Assembly: GCA_024752435.1 (NCBI GenBank)
Contig: CP103025.1
Coordinates: 2,480,001 to 2,544,000, forward strand
Source: Allantophomopsis cytisporea
Taxonomy: Eukaryota; Ascomycota; Leotiomycetes; Phacidiales; Phacidiaceae
Direction of reading: 5' to 3'
DNA length: 64,000 nucleotides
Position numbers and translations under genes: made by a program. A model generated the notes under the pieces. The model did not search any database. It worked only from the letters and a program-made list of their open reading frames with translations, and was not told the origin of the DNA. Shown in pieces: positions 1-13,464 of this stretch (positions within the stretch are counted from its first letter, which is position 1; each line of letters starts with the position of its first letter).

Positions 1-3000
1 TGATGACGCAACGATCGAGGGTTACATCGCTGTCGATCTCGATAAGGTCATACTCGCCCATAAGAGTGCCCTTGTCGATGCTGACACGGTAACTGATGCG
101 GGCACCAAGAAGTCGATAATACAAGACACGAGTCCAGTTGAAGTGGTTGAAAATTCCCTGTTCAAAATTAGCATTTCAATAGACCACTCCGATGAGGGAT
201 AATCATACCTTGCCACCAACAGTGAGGCACTTCTCGACAAACCACCATCTGGTGTGGTAAGGACCCCACATTGGATACAGACCCTCTCTGTAGCGACCAA
301 TAATCAACCACTTGCAGAGGATGGCGAAGATAGGCGCGACGATGGATGTGACGATAGCGGCAATCCAGATAGAGATAACCAAGAACACGAAGCGATCATA
401 AATCTTAGTCTGACCTGGGAAGACCTTGAGCATAGAACTAAGAGAGTATAAAAGAACAGTCCAGGATAATGCACGGCGCATAGGATACAACAAGCCGATA
501 GGAATGAGCTGGAGGACGAGGAGGAATGGGTTCGTAGAGCTGTAGGTCTTCTCACAACCAGGCAATGGGACCTGTGCCATGTTCTTCATCTCTTCCATCT
601 CGCTCTTGTTTGGCATGTTCTGCTCAACCAAAGTTGTAAGACTGATCAGAGAGCTGTTGGTGAACAAGTCACCAATTGGCAGGCGGACCTGGAACTCCTT
701 TCGGATTAACGATAGAAGTCGACCAGCCTTCAAACTGTCACCTCCCATCTCGAAGAAATCGGAGTCAGCTGCCAGATCTGCTTGCGTACAAGCAAGAAGA
801 TCAGCGAAGATCTCACGAAGCTTGCGCTCAGGTCCAGAGACACCTTCCGGAACCTCGTCCTTGTTTGCTGCCTTGACGATCTCGTCAAGTCTTTCCTCAT
901 CCATAGTACCATCTGCACGGATAGGGAGGGGCTCCTCGATAACCTTAACGTGAGTTGGAACAAGGTAGCCGTCAAGCTGCTGCTTCATGTTTGACTTTAG
1001 GTTCTGGATGACAAAGTCCGGAATGCTGAATGACACTCCATCAGACTTTGGAGCCAGGATGACTTCTGGGAGATCATCAACATGACTTCGGCAGACGTAA
1101 CCATCGAGTGTATCGCCAAGTTCGGACTTGACTACCGCAAGGACAGCATCAAGGTCGATCTTACATGGCTGTTTGGCAATCTTGAGTGTCAATGGAGAGT
1201 TGACTGGAGGGCACGTTGCTTCAAAATGTCTGCTACCAAGAGTCATGTCATCAGAGACAGGCTCGAAGTCGAGACGCTCACCAAGCTTTACACGAAGGAT
1301 CTTGTTGTTTCCCTTGGGAAGGCCGTCCATGTAAACAATAACAAATGGCCACTTGACAGAGTGCAGAGAAGACTTGGTAGCCTCGTGAAGTTCTCGCAGG
1401 TCTGCTCTTGGCTTTCCAGGCGGAGTAACAAGGACTACACCAACGACTTCTTGAAGAACATCGTGTGGTGCAGAGAACACCAAGGTCTCAGACACTCTCT
1501 CGAAGATGGGCGAGTTAGGATCTTGCGCAGCAATCATGATAGCTTCCTCGACCTCGAAAGGAGAAATAAGTTCACCACCACGGTTGATGACTTCCTTGCT
1601 TCGACCGGTGATGTAGAGATAGCCATCTTGATCAAGATATCCCATATCGCCAGTATCAAACCAGCCATTGCTGTTGAATGGAGTAGTATCGTACTCTCCA
1701 GTTGGTTTAAGGTATCCGGGGAAGACAGGCGAACCACGGACATGAATGCGACCGACGACACCCTCAGGTGAAGCGTTATCATTGCCGTCGAGGATGGCAA
1801 TTTCTGGACCAACACTGACACCGGATGTTCCGGAACGCTCCAGCTTGTAATCAAGAGGTGGGGTAGAGATTGGCATGCATTCAGTCATGCCATAACTGGG
1901 AAGGACAATGCAATTGAAAGTGTCGCGGATTTGAATGGCCAGGGATGGAAGAAGACCACCGGCGGCATTACACACGAGCCTAATCTGACTTCGCGCCAAG
2001 GCATCTGTTCGATTTGGTGTTTCTGCAAGGATGGTTGAGTGCATAGATGGCGATGCATAGTACCATGTTGGATCTCTTTCCTCGACAATATCCCAAAATA
2101 GGTTAGGGTCAAATGCAGGGCACAGGATGGTAGAGCCTCCTGCCAGAACGGGAGCGAATAGATTTCGCACCAAACCACCGCTGTCAAGACGTCAGTCAAC
2201 ATCAAAATTTTATATAGATTGCGCACTTACACGTGGTTCAGAGGCATCATGTTCAGACAGCTATCATTCTCTGTCAAGCCCCATGACTCCATAACAAAAG
2301 CCACTCCCGATACAATTGAATGCATCGTAAGTGGTACTACCTTCTTTGTTCCGCTAGTACCACTCGTAAAAAGAATAAACGCAATATCATCTGGACGATT
2401 TGCTGGAACTGGAGCTGACTGGTTATGCTTCAGCGGATTGAGCTCGGTTAAATTAAAAGTCATCTGATCATTCTGATCAACAAGCAGAACGTCGATGTGG
2501 TGTGCAGAGACCCATGGTCCGTCTAGGGCAAGTCTCTTGATATCGGATCTTGATGCGAGAATGGTTTTCGAACCAGTTTGCAACACATCGGATTCAAACT
2601 GGCCAGCTCCGGCAGTGCTGTTGATTGGTGCCGCGGTATAATAAGAAGAAACAGCCATGCAGGCAAGAGCTAAAAGTGGTCCGTTGGGCAGTGCAACAAC
2701 CACGATTGGTTTTGGCCCGTCGGTAACCGGTACTGGTAGGCTGAAGTTGTCGATAAATTTGGAGAGAGCTCTGTGAGTGAGAGTCTTGCTGTTTGCGGGG
2801 TCGATAAAGGCATCCTTGTCGCTGTCCTTGATGAATAGATCGGGAAGTCCATTGTATGCTGATTTGACCTGGCGTTCTGTTGTTGCTGCGATGCTGGCCA
2901 TCTTTTCATTGTGCCCCGATTTCCCAGCCTCCGGCATGGCTTTCCATACATTGCATAGACACTGGATAAGTTCGAAGACGGGCCATTGTCCCGGATATTT

Positions 3001-3243
3001 TGCCAGCAATACAGATAAGCAGGCGATTGGTAGGCATGTTGGTACTGGTGTTTCTGGAATAGATGCAAGAATTTGTTTGAGAGAAGTAGTGTCGGCTTGC
3101 TTCAGTGAGTTGATGAGGTTCTCACAAGAAGCTGAGTATGAGACTTTGGCATTAGCACTCAGTGGTGACTCGGAAATCAACGTATATAAGTCTTCGATAG
3201 ACATTGGGACAAAGTCCCGGTCTTGGTTTGGCGAACCAGACAT
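1..3243 (-). CDS. NRPS-like adenylating enzyme: A domain, carrier domain, membrane segments and LbH domain (C-terminus cut by window edge)
   Basis: Likely activates a carboxylic or amino acid as an adenylate and loads it on its own phosphopantetheine arm. Exons 3243-2231, 2180-209 and 157-1, with introns of 50 and 51 nt (GTAAGT and GTATGA donors, CAG acceptors) that keep frame; about 1,047 residues are visible. The start is the ATG at 3243; a GTG 21 nt upstream is less likely. Adenylation motifs: LFTSGTSGT near residue 290, YGMTEC near 435, then GWFDTGDMGYLDQDGYLYITGR, with PKGNNKILR near its end. Carrier motif FFEMGGDSL has its pantetheine serine near residue 820. After it come hydrophobic helices (around 855-960), then GIFNHFNWTR and a stretch ending in EYDLIEIDSDVTLD, which looks like a left-handed beta-helix (LpxA/hexapeptide) start. 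No condensation, reductase or thioesterase domain is seen before the edge. The layout recalls bacterial Pls-type enzymes such as epsilon-polylysine synthetase; the substrate cannot be read here. Confidence 0.85.
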
Positions 3244-3264
3244 TGTCTCCAAGCCTTTGATCAC

Positions 3265-6200
3265 TGAAGTATTTTGATTGCAACAAAACTTCTAGGTCAC
3301 GAAGGGGGTCGTTGTCGGCCGTGGGAGAGGAAGAACTTGACTTGGCACGGAAAAGAGATCTTTATATCATGCAGATACATTCATATAAACTGACGGCAGT
3401 GAGATCGGCCAGCAATTCTTATGGAGGGACTTCGTTCACTCGTTGGGCCCAGTTCAAGTGCCTTGTTTCATTGGAGATCCGCGCCTGCCTGCCCATTCAA
3501 GAAGAGATCACCGTAGAACGAGGTAAGTGAACCATGAAGCTCCGAATAATTGAGAAAGATTGAGAGACAGCTAAAGACCTTGTCGTATATGTGCCTTATC
3601 CATGACGCTGCCCCTGGGGCCCTGTCATACGTGCAGTATAACCCCTCGGGGTAGACCCTGGAGGAGAGCAGATGCTGATCTTAGGAGATGACAGATGTGA
3701 ATGGGGATGATAGGGCCAGTGATTTTCACGTCTAGTGAGATGCTAAAAGAGATGTCGACACAAGCTTTGGACTTTGGGCCAGCATTATAATAGCTGATCC
3801 TCTCCATGTTCAACCATAACAAATAACGATGTGGATCCCAAGTACGCAGTAGACTTGGGTCCACGAAAAATATCGGAGTGAAAGAGATAGGCCTTGAAAG
3901 TAGAAGGTCTTCCTACAAACGCCACCATGAAGGAAAATATGCATACCAACCTTGCATAGGATGACCCATGTCATTCTATTTAGATGCGTTTATATCAAGC
4001 CTTAACGCTGCTATGCACAGGCGTCCCACTATGGAACAGAATGCTGGAAGGACGACGACGTTGGGTTGGACGTCCATTCTGTCATTTTGTTCGCTCCATA
4101 TGCAAACAGGTAATGGAAAGGCACAAAAGTGTGATAAGATTCTTACTCAGTGAGCGAAAGGATTTCGGCGTCAACTGAAAAGAGTAAAGGGGGTCTTGGC
4201 AGTCGATCTGGTACATACCAGTCCCAGTCGTGGCCACATGGGTTCGGAATGTGGAATTTCCTACAACTCCAAAAATCTCATTTTGGAGGGGTGAGAGAAT
4301 GTGGCCCAAACGTCTTCGCGATACAGTCACGCCTTCAGGCCGTAGAGGCTTGGCTGGCAATGAACTGCTTTGCTTGGCAAATATGTTGTGTCTATAGCAA
4401 TCCATGGAACTGAGTAGCTATTATCATGGTAGTAGTGCAGGGAAAGACGGGTGCGTCCGAACGAGCCGCAGGGTGACTTGGGACACATATCAATGGTTAA
4501 AGACAATGCAGAAACTCTGAAACATTTTGTTCTCAAGGTGTCGGTACCTTTGTGCCAAGAAGACAATAAATTACCAAAGAAAGTAAATGTACATGTACAT
4601 ACTCCGCACATACGAAGTATGTGCTTTCTGTAGCATGCACATCTGTATAGGGTACGTAAAGATACTTTCATCGCCTACCTGTGCCTTACGGCCAAGCCGA
4701 CCTTGCAGGTGCGAAGATGTACCTAAGTACACACAGTACATAGATACATTGAGCAATGATATTTCAGGTCGTATTCGCACGCAATCTCTGATACCTACTT
4801 AGCAGTGTGCACGACACAAGGCACTAGAGGAGGGCTTTTTCGTTTGTATTTTCGGACGAAGCATTGCGAGACTAGATCCACCCACCCATCCCATCCAATT
4901 GTGGCCCAGTAACAAGTTCCGTTACAAGCAGCCGCACGTACTGGCTACTTATCTGAGGAACAGCTGTCCCATGGTAACGGCCTCCGAAGCAGGAAGCTTA
5001 GTAGATGTATGGGAGACGCGGGGAATATGGCTGCACACAGAATGGTCCGGGCTGGTTAAAGAGGCGCCAGCATGGCGTTTAGACAAGTAAACAATGGATG
5101 AATCAATGTCTTTCCAGGTGCTGAAGATTCTGTGGACAAACGATGACGGCGTGAGCGCGAACAATGGTAACAGGGTGGAGTACCCAATCCACCTGCTGAA
5201 GCGTCTTGGCATTTTCGCAAGTGCTGGTTCTTGGTGATTGAGGTTGGCAGATGCCCGACAGATGCTGCCTGCCAGAGGATTTGTTCGTCGTGCCCGTGCT
5301 GACATAAGGTACAGAATAGAGTACCTAGAGTAATCCGCGTAGCCAGCGATCTCCATCCAATGTCGCCAATTGTCGTCTCAAATGCCAATCAAAGCAAGTA
5401 GAAGAAGTGTTGCCGGGCAAAATCAAATCATCCATGCTTCGTTGTCGCCGATACCACGTAAGTAAGGTAGCAAGCAATGGGTCGGAACATGTTGTCTGGT
5501 CTAATCTCCAAGTCCATATTCCATCGCTACGTACTTACTACAGCGGACGCGCTGCCTTACCATCCTTACCACCCTTACTTGTCATGCCCGTATCTGAAGT
5601 CAAGCCTGTCGTGCCCGTTGTGTAGGGCCCCGGCTCGACGCTACATAGGCGTGAGTTCGATTGGCATGGAAGAGTAACGTAACGATTGACGGTTGTTTTT
5701 TCTTAAGCCACCATAACCCGGCAATTAATTGCAGAGATTGAAAGCAGCATCAGAACGCGAGATCCCAAGGAGATAATGAGAAAAAAGATTCCAAAATACA
5801 CTCTGAGTTCCTTGCATATGTGCTATTGTGTCAATATCACATACAGGATATGTACAAGAGACTTGGCTGCATTGGTGAAATGAATGAAATGTACTTTGCA
5901 TATCTTTAGCCAGTCCAATGACAATGGCTGGTAGCGGACCGGACAGTGTGCCGCCTTGCCGCCGCCAGGACTCAAACCAATGAAAGGGAACAGAGGAAAG
6001 TTCATCGTGGGTATCTACATTTGTACATACGTTCGCAGAACAACGAGTGTCTCTGGATGTGTACGTTTGCAGAAGTCAAAAAAAGTCTTGGTATTGACGC
6101 ATCTCACGGGAAATGTATGTACTCCACATGTCGGCATATACTACGGGGGAGGGGAGCATGGCCTAGGAAATGTGAAAGGGAAAAGGGAAGCTATCGCGCC

Positions 6201-6285
6201 ATGGCAGATGGGTAAAGTCGGAGATGTGCTTTGGGAGATGCGTGAAGGGCTCGCGGCATTCTATTAAGAATAGGTCCCGTAGTAT
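3265..6285. other. Gene-poor intergenic stretch
   Basis: Only short frames without recognisable domains or convincing splice signals were seen on either strand. The first few hundred bases are the promoter side of the NRPS-like gene at 3243. No RNA gene or clear repeat was seen. Confidence 0.5.
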
Positions 6286-6799
6286 TTATTCTGGCTGGGT
6301 TGAGGTATGTATGTAATTTGTGTCCACGATCACAGAATGTAGCCCGACATTAGTCTTCGATCCTCCTGCGTAAGGAAACCCATGTTGATATTGAGGGCCA
6401 GGTCCATGGGTGGCGTCACAGTCACATGAAACTGACCCCGAGTACTCCTGATGATTATTGTTCTGGGAGTTGTTGTGATGATCGAGGTCCATGTCAATGG
6501 GCGAGGCAAATCCAAAGTCTGGTAACGAGTCTTGAAGAGTCTGGGGCGACACGGGGGACACTGGGGACATTGGGGATAACAATGGGGAGCATGATGCTAT
6601 TCCCCTCAATCACTCCTCGTCAATTTCCCTTCACTTCCTCAGCTTCCTGTTTCCATCACCGCTCAAGTTAAGCTTCAAGCCCTACTATGTTTCCTTACCT
6701 GTGCTGGACACCACCGACCCGAATTGTCGATTCGTCAGAACATGCTTTGCCGGCCGTGACACTCATTTCAAGATGCTTCATGGTTGCGGATTCTCCCAT
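6286..6799 (-). CDS. Doubtful two-exon gene for a Ser/Pro- and Asn/His-rich protein
   Basis: A possible small gene of about 140 residues. Exon 1 would run from the ATG at 6799 (context CTCCATGG) to 6699, followed by a GTAAGG donor. Exon 2 would run 6604-6286, entered at TTGAG|G, which restores frame across a 94 nt intron. A closer CAG acceptor gives a stop five codons later. The product has a SPMSPVSPVSP stretch followed by an Asn/His-rich tract and no recognised domain. It could be a fragment of a low-complexity regulator or chance. No function is assigned. Confidence 0.22.
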
Positions 6800-9700
6800 G
6801 GAGATGCTTGTTCTACAGGCTTGCTCTCGCTCTCCTTTCTCAAATGACTTATAATACGTCCTGCTCTATAGAGAGTCTATAGAGAGAGCGTTATGGCCGC
6901 TGCTGAGGGCCTGTACCTGAACGTCAACACTTGGCCTGGGAACAAGCAGATGTCCATTCAGGAACGCTCCTTATCTAGGCACAGCTGAGGAGTTCTCGCT
7001 GTTGATCTCGTGAATTTGTGCCTCTTCCTCTAAAGTCAAAAGTGCCCGCCCAATGAGTGGATGGATGGGCACGCAGCCTCAGCACGCACGTCCACTCCCC
7101 TTATCTAAGTGCAGAACATAACGACGGGGATTGTAATGGAGGGAGTCAAAATAAAGTCTTGGCATCTGCAGGGGTAAATTCACGTGCGATCAGCTTGCCC
7201 GAATTAGGCGTGCCATTCTTCGAGAGTCGAAAAAGAGGCGCTGCTGGACTGCGGCTTCTTGTCGGATTAACTCCATCTTTTTATCCACTCTGCAGAAAAA
7301 TCCCCCGTTTCTTTTCTTGCCTTTCCACATCTTCACCTTTCCCATGTTCACGTTTTTTCCCGATGCCACAATTGTTGATACTCTGGATGTTTGGGCTTCA
7401 ACCACACATTGTGATTTCGGTCGGGGGACCGAGGAAAATCGTCTGGGCTTTCAAACCAATCTATCTGACTGTCAACGGCTCATGCTGTTCAAGATTCCTC
7501 CGCCTTTTCGTGATCAGCATCGTCATTACCGGCGACAGTCTTGGTTTGTATGGTCTGTCTCATCAAGTGGGCATGCCAAAGGACTTGGGCTCTCAGCTGT
7601 CTCCTGACATCACTATGAATCAATAGGACAGATTCCCACACATGAACCGCAATCGTGACTACCAAGCACACGAAGCTAGATATCAATGTAGATCTGCGCG
7701 TGGTTTGGATCCATTGTGGAGTGTCGCACCTTTCTCGGATTCATATGGAGCACATACTTTGGGGCAGGGCTCTATGTAGTAGAGGAACACAGGAGATAGA
7801 TTTCGTGACAGAATCCCGAGATGCCCGCATCCGCACAGTTCATGGCTCGTAGGAAGGAACCGCAGGCCCAGCTAGCCTCAAGAGCTGTATATTTACATGC
7901 GTTCGAGCAGGGTCATTATCGTTATCGGAGATGAACAACCTTACGCTCTTTCTAATGCAGAGGAAAGATATCAACTCGGTCATCGAGGTGCAACGATAAG
8001 CCCTATTCTGTTCACCTCAAGCCTCTCCCGCCCCCTTCCGCTGGATAGGCCGAGTTGCACACTGCTGACGGCCAAGGTGTGATTGTAAGTGTGATGACGG
8101 CCATGTCATATCAATGTGGCGGCGATAACGGCTGTCCGCCATGTTGATGCTCCCGTACATAGCGCTGCCAGCGCCGTCCGTCGTGAGTTGCTGTCTGACA
8201 TCTGTCTTCTCATTCTCTAGCCTTACCATGCCAACATGTGATCTACACGACTAACAACTGGGCTCGGTCTTACTCAAATAGTAATGAAAAAAATGGGAGG
8301 AAAGGGAAAAAAGCAGAAAGAAAAGAGACAGATCACGATGGCGGTAAAACATCTTTGACTTTTCGGATTTCATTTATTAGTTTGCTGCCCATCTTCTCGT
8401 AAAATGTTTTACAACGTGCCCGGGTTTTCTGAGTCGAGTACGTATGTTTGATTATACGCAGAACTGACTTTTGGAGGTTACGGGGTATCGATACTCGAGC
8501 CATTTCTTTGCTGTGGATTGATCTTTGCTCAGATACTACCTACCTCCTTGCAGACACCTACAAAGACCGACATCATGGCTCAACTTGATGCTGGGAGTTA
8601 TCCAGTACCTCGATATGAGAGCAAAGAGTATCATCGTTCGGTGATTAGGTATCTCGCCAAGCCTTTCAATGCCAGGGAACGTCTATCTTCTACGTTGTGC
8701 TATCTTCAGCTTTAACTTCCCGCTTAATAGCCCTCGACAGTGGATCCTTGACTTGGCCTTCATCATCAGCACCAAGCGCCTCTCACTCGCCATATTGATA
8801 TTGATATCATCACCACATCGAATCCACAGATCGTCACACATTTGTATTTACGTCCTAGTACTCTACCAGATCCCGAATATGCCATGCTGCTCTATTATTA
8901 TGTTCATCTTCTGTGCGCAACGAGTAGAGCAGGTGTCCCGTCCTTATTCTCTATTTATTATGTACAGCGAAACTCAATTCAACGCCCAGTATCCCACCAT
9001 TCGTGTCTCATTGCACATATCGCAGACTCCATAATACCCATGTGCTGCATTCTGTTAGCTCCGATCGCGCAGATTGGACAATGATCTTTCATCCCTGATC
9101 GACATTAACTAGAAGGGATAGTACAGCGGTGTGTTAAGGCAGACGAAACAGATATTCAGCCGTAGCCACCAGTTGTGCAGCTGTGTCATTCCGTGTAGTT
9201 GAATTATGCTACGCCCTCTGCACAACATTTATCTCAAGCCAGCCGTTGTGCATCAGTGTCATTCCATGTCGTTGAGATATACTCTGGCTTTTGCACGTTG
9301 GAAGAGATCCAGCTGTTGTTCTCCTGTGACATTCCAGTGACATTCTATTGTAGTCTGAATACACTTTAACATTGCGGGGTACTTCAAGTCGCAAATCCTT
9401 GGGATTTAGATATAAGTAGTTGCGTGCGTGCAATTTCGTGCCAATCTCAAAGTCTACCTATTCAATATATCTTCTGGGGCAACTTGCCTGCGCTCACGAC
9501 ATCTTACCTTGGACTTTCGTGACGGTTCTATCCACATCACGATTCAACCATGGATCGGAATTGCTTTTTGCCGCTTGCGATCGATTCTATCAGGAAGGTC
9601 AACCACCGACCTCTCGTGCGTCATTCAGATAGAAGACCAAAGAATATCTGCGCTAGATTCGACCCTCTACCTACTGTCGCAGGTACGCATTAGACTACGG

Positions 9701-12420
9701 AAACCTTTGATGCATCCGTCCTATATCATTGAGGAATTCCTCTCGTAACCATGTTCCGCAAGGCTCAGTCATGTTGTTTCACTTCGAACAAGCATGATTA
9801 ACTATATATCTGCCTATTATGGGGAGTAGGGTCGGTGTCGTTATGCCGCCCCATGGTGTTTCGAGCATCGAGCCTCTTCCATTATCACTGATATATCAAG
9901 GCTTATCAAATACCCAATAAAGAATATTTATTTTCCCAGTAAGCAGCTCATCGTCATGCCAGATATTGGTCCCTTGGATTAAATCCTTGGATACTCAGGA
10001 GGACTATGTTTTGGTACCAAGACCTCTGGCTATTCCCCGACTCCATGCATCTTAGTATATCCTATAGGAGAGTTACACCTTGAACCAAACAGCGTACAGA
10101 GCATCTGTCATCCCACGGAAACTCGCCAGGGCATTCCCCAAACAGCAAAAGCCCTACATATCTAAGTCCACGATGTTCCAATGCATCTTCTCAGCCTGCA
10201 TGCCAGTATGCATCTATCCTGGACCTTGAACGCCCAGTCGGAGTATCGGGCCACAGACACCATCCCGAGGGTTACTCCGACAAGGACACATGTCCTCCCT
10301 GCCCATAACAGAACCTTCCATATCGGCACAAAATAAGGCGCCTCAATATCCAATGTTCGTATTGATCAGTTTCACAGTCTTGCTATGGCGTAGTCTACCG
10401 CCGCAAACCCCGGGTACGCCGTGATATCTTCCTCATGAGGCTAAGATGTTAAACCGTATTCATCTGGTGGATTTCGTCCTTCTAAAGGAACGACATTGGT
10501 AGATGTTTTGGGGAGGTTGTCAAGAATATCACGATGGTTTTGCCGAGCTCGCCTTAGATGTCCATGGATGTGACTCGATTTCTTACTCAATAACCTGAGA
10601 TCTTCAGGGACCGTATGCGAGTCTCTCGGCTCTCTCGCGTATACAGCATAAGTATTTCTTGGCTTCTTGGTTCTTCTATATGCCGGGCGGAGAATACGTC
10701 TCTTTTTATATGCCGTTGTCATTGCTATCCTCGCAATCGTTGAGGGGTAGGAGAGGAGCGGGGAAGAATCAGGATCGAGAGAAGGCAGAAATGCAAATTG
10801 CAGATGCGGATGCGAGAGTGGCAGCCCACATCTCCACGAAAACCACGATCGACGAGATTGAACATCATGAATCCTTTCGAAGGTCTGCAAGCACAAGGAC
10901 AAAGTACAGGTGTCTGGAATCTTTTGCCACAGGCATATAAACTACGATACAAGTGTCTTCGCGCACATGGCATCCCACGAAAAAGAGCCGAGGGCAAACG
11001 AGAACCCGCACTCTGCATGCATTTCCTGTCAAAACAGTGGATATTCCCTACGCGCTGTGATGTGGGATGTGATAACACGGTGCATCATTGTACATTTGTT
11101 GAGGATTGTAGGTGAAATATGAGTAACATCTATTCCGTATACTTCCGCTACCCTGCGTTGCTATCACTCTGCCTTACACTATCACCGACCAGCTTTCTGA
11201 TCCCCAGCTTATGCTTGTGCTTATGCTCGCCCCGGCAATCCATCTAGTAATCTATCTTTGTTGCCCTCTGCCACCCTACCTGAACACACCTAACCCGACC
11301 GTCCTCTGATTACATTGTTACAGTCTTACGCAACCCTTCTCTTGCGGCATGGTGGTTGTTGTCGTCCACGTCTGAGTGCTTCACTGCTAACAAGATGGTA
11401 TACGCAAGCAACGCAGCGGTTTGCATTTATTGAACAAAGTCCTGGCATCGCGACTCGCGGCACGGGTTAAGCGTGTGCAGCAATGAACATGCCTAGAGAG
11501 TGAGTCAACCGAATGCATTGTTGCAATGTCTCCTTGCTGTATAATCATGGTTGTTATCCTATGAATAACTGTTGGGTGCGTCGCGGCAACGCAGCTTTGA
11601 TGTTTCGTCTGTTCGATAATCAGTTCGTTTCCCTCCTTATGGCAGATATTTGCAGCTCTTTCCCTATCGTGAGGTGTCTTCCCGTGCGACGCGTCAATAT
11701 GAGATGCAGGTGGCTGACACCAGGCTCTGCTCTACCATGTGCAAGATACTTGACAAGCCAGCCTTCCAAGCCTTCCGCATCACCGATCTTCATTTTTCCT
11801 CTGGCCGTCGTCACGTCGTCAAGACGCCGAGATCAGCAATGTTGAACTTCCAATCTCGGAAGCTTTGCCATCGATGTCAGGATATATTCGAGTGCTCACG
11901 GATCTTGAAACACTCTCATCTCCCGCGTCGGCAGAAGACCTGCCAAGATCCTCCCTCCAGCCTGAAGAAACAGTGTTTCCCGTCATCAAAGACACTGGCC
12001 ATTCTCCTGAGATGCTCCCATCCGATGTTTCTTGTCTAACATGACTGGCGTCGCCAAGTCATGCCAAGCCGCCGTATTCAAGCGGCTAATTCATCCTGCT
12101 TTCATACTTCGTATATAAATATAGCCGCAACTCTTCTTCGTGCGGAAAAGATATAAGAAAAAGGCCATATCATATGTCATATACCACGAAAGGGTCAAAA
12201 AGCGAGATATTCATAATTCCGTAGCATATATGTTACTTTTCTCTTGGCATTGTGACACTCTCCTTTATTTCTAATCTAGATTCTAATTGAGTTCGAACTA
12301 ACACAGCAGTATGATATTGATTAAAACCGGGAATTTAGATCTTTGGTACCGATATGTATGAATTCCTTGGTAGCGAGCTTGCCGAGCTGTGATGTTTAAT
12401 TGACTTTGTGGAGGAAAGTT
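6800..12420. other. Gene-poor region
   Basis: More than 5 kb without a convincing gene. Frames are short and overlap on all strands. The best is a 93-codon basic frame on the minus strand (10722-10441, starting MTTAYKKRRILR), not recognised and unspliced, which I would not call a gene. The stretch contains the tandem repeat at 9165-9380. It could hold non-coding transcripts or long regulatory DNA, but the sequence alone does not show this. Confidence 0.45.
9165..9380. repeat. Degenerate tandem repeat, three copies of about 70-73 bp
   Basis: Three diverged copies start near 9165, 9238 and 9308. Shared landmarks in the first two are CAGTTGTGCA or CCGTTGTGCA, then GTGTCATTCC about 10 nt on, then TGCAC near the end. 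The third keeps CAGCTGTTGT and GTGACATTCC. No coding frame runs through the copies. Confidence 0.55.
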
Positions 12421-12424
12421 CTGG

Positions 12425-13163
12425 TTATATTGTCGATTCTAAGACAAAGACAGCGATTTTTGAGATGATGAGCTCATTCTTGTATCTGCAAATCTTGGTT
12501 TTCAACTTTGTGGAGTCATGATAAGTCACTATCCGCTGAGCTACGATTATAGGTAGCTTGATCAACCATTCTTCAGGTTGAAGTTGCCAGTCTTGACGGC
12601 TATGGGCTATAAATCGAGGCACTTCTTCCAGGAAACTTATCTATTGAGAGCTCTTGCATTTACGTGTTAACTAATGCGATTGGCGTAGCTGAAGAGGTCT
12701 ATTTTTGCTATCATTTTGTCTCATCATCAATTGGAGATTTAGTGCTTAAGAATTGTTACACGTCATTTCATCGAATTTTGGACCAAGAAGGATCAAGTTG
12801 CTAAAGTAATCTGTTCTTCTGTATCTTCGAATTCTTAGTGAGAAATGACTTGCGCAAGGCGACTTGGTGTTTGGTAGTAGATCTGTAGTTATTTCAGTTT
12901 AGTATTCACTTGACTGCTATTATATAGTCCTGGGTGACTTACGATGATTCATTTACAGATAGTTCTCTGATCTGAATGTATTGTGTTTGTTTTCGTGTAA
13001 TATCAACTCCCTCAATGGCGCCACGAGTTTGGAAAAGATCGCATAACCGAACATGTGCTCTTGAAGTTTGCAAAAGTTCGAATAATCTTGAGTTAATTTG
13101 ACTACTGCTAGAAGCAACCGCAGCATTTGTAAACCTTAGCTTCTTATCTATATAACCATGCAA
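12425..13163 (-). pseudogene. Degraded protein-coding gene of unknown family
   Basis: A 74-codon frame (13163-12939) reads like real protein, including RAHVRLCDLFQTRGAIEGVD, and ends at a good donor, GTAAGT. After a CTACAG acceptor the joined frame continues with KHQVALRKSFLTKNSKIQKN but then meets TAG, TGA and TAA codons. The text between these stops (QLDPSWSKIR, then QFLSTKSPIDDE) still looks coding. Further on, another frame with VPRFIAHSRQDWQLQPEEW (around 12425-12622) may be the same gene after a frame change. No ATG is clear at the 5' end (the frame opens with TTG). I do not recognise the family. Stops at positions where CAG, CGA or CAA would fit suggest C-to-T decay. Confidence 0.4.
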
Positions 13164-13464
13164 CGAACCTCTTCGAACACCTCAGCATTTGTCAACATAG
13201 AACTGCTTGTAAAGTCAATGGGTTCCTAGAAGGTTCGAGTGAACTTGACGAAACACCGTCAATTTCAATGCAATCGATGAGTTTAAGGATGATACTGATA
13301 AACCCAAGATGAGAACAATATCGTATTCATCTTACTTATTTCTTTGTCTATTTGCGCCTGTGTTATAACCTCCAAATACCTTATCGGTCAAAAGATAGCA
13401 GTGCTTTTAGGAAAGGCAACTCGTCTTAATCATTTCCTCGATATTCATATCTCCATATGGGATC

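Noticed and set aside
1082..1771. 229-codon plus-strand frame
   Set aside because: Antisense shadow of the adenylation domain; no domain and no splice signals of its own.
10441..10902. 153-codon basic frame on the minus strand
   Set aside because: The first ATG leaves 93 codons; no domain, no splice support, and overlapping frames of similar length on the other strand.
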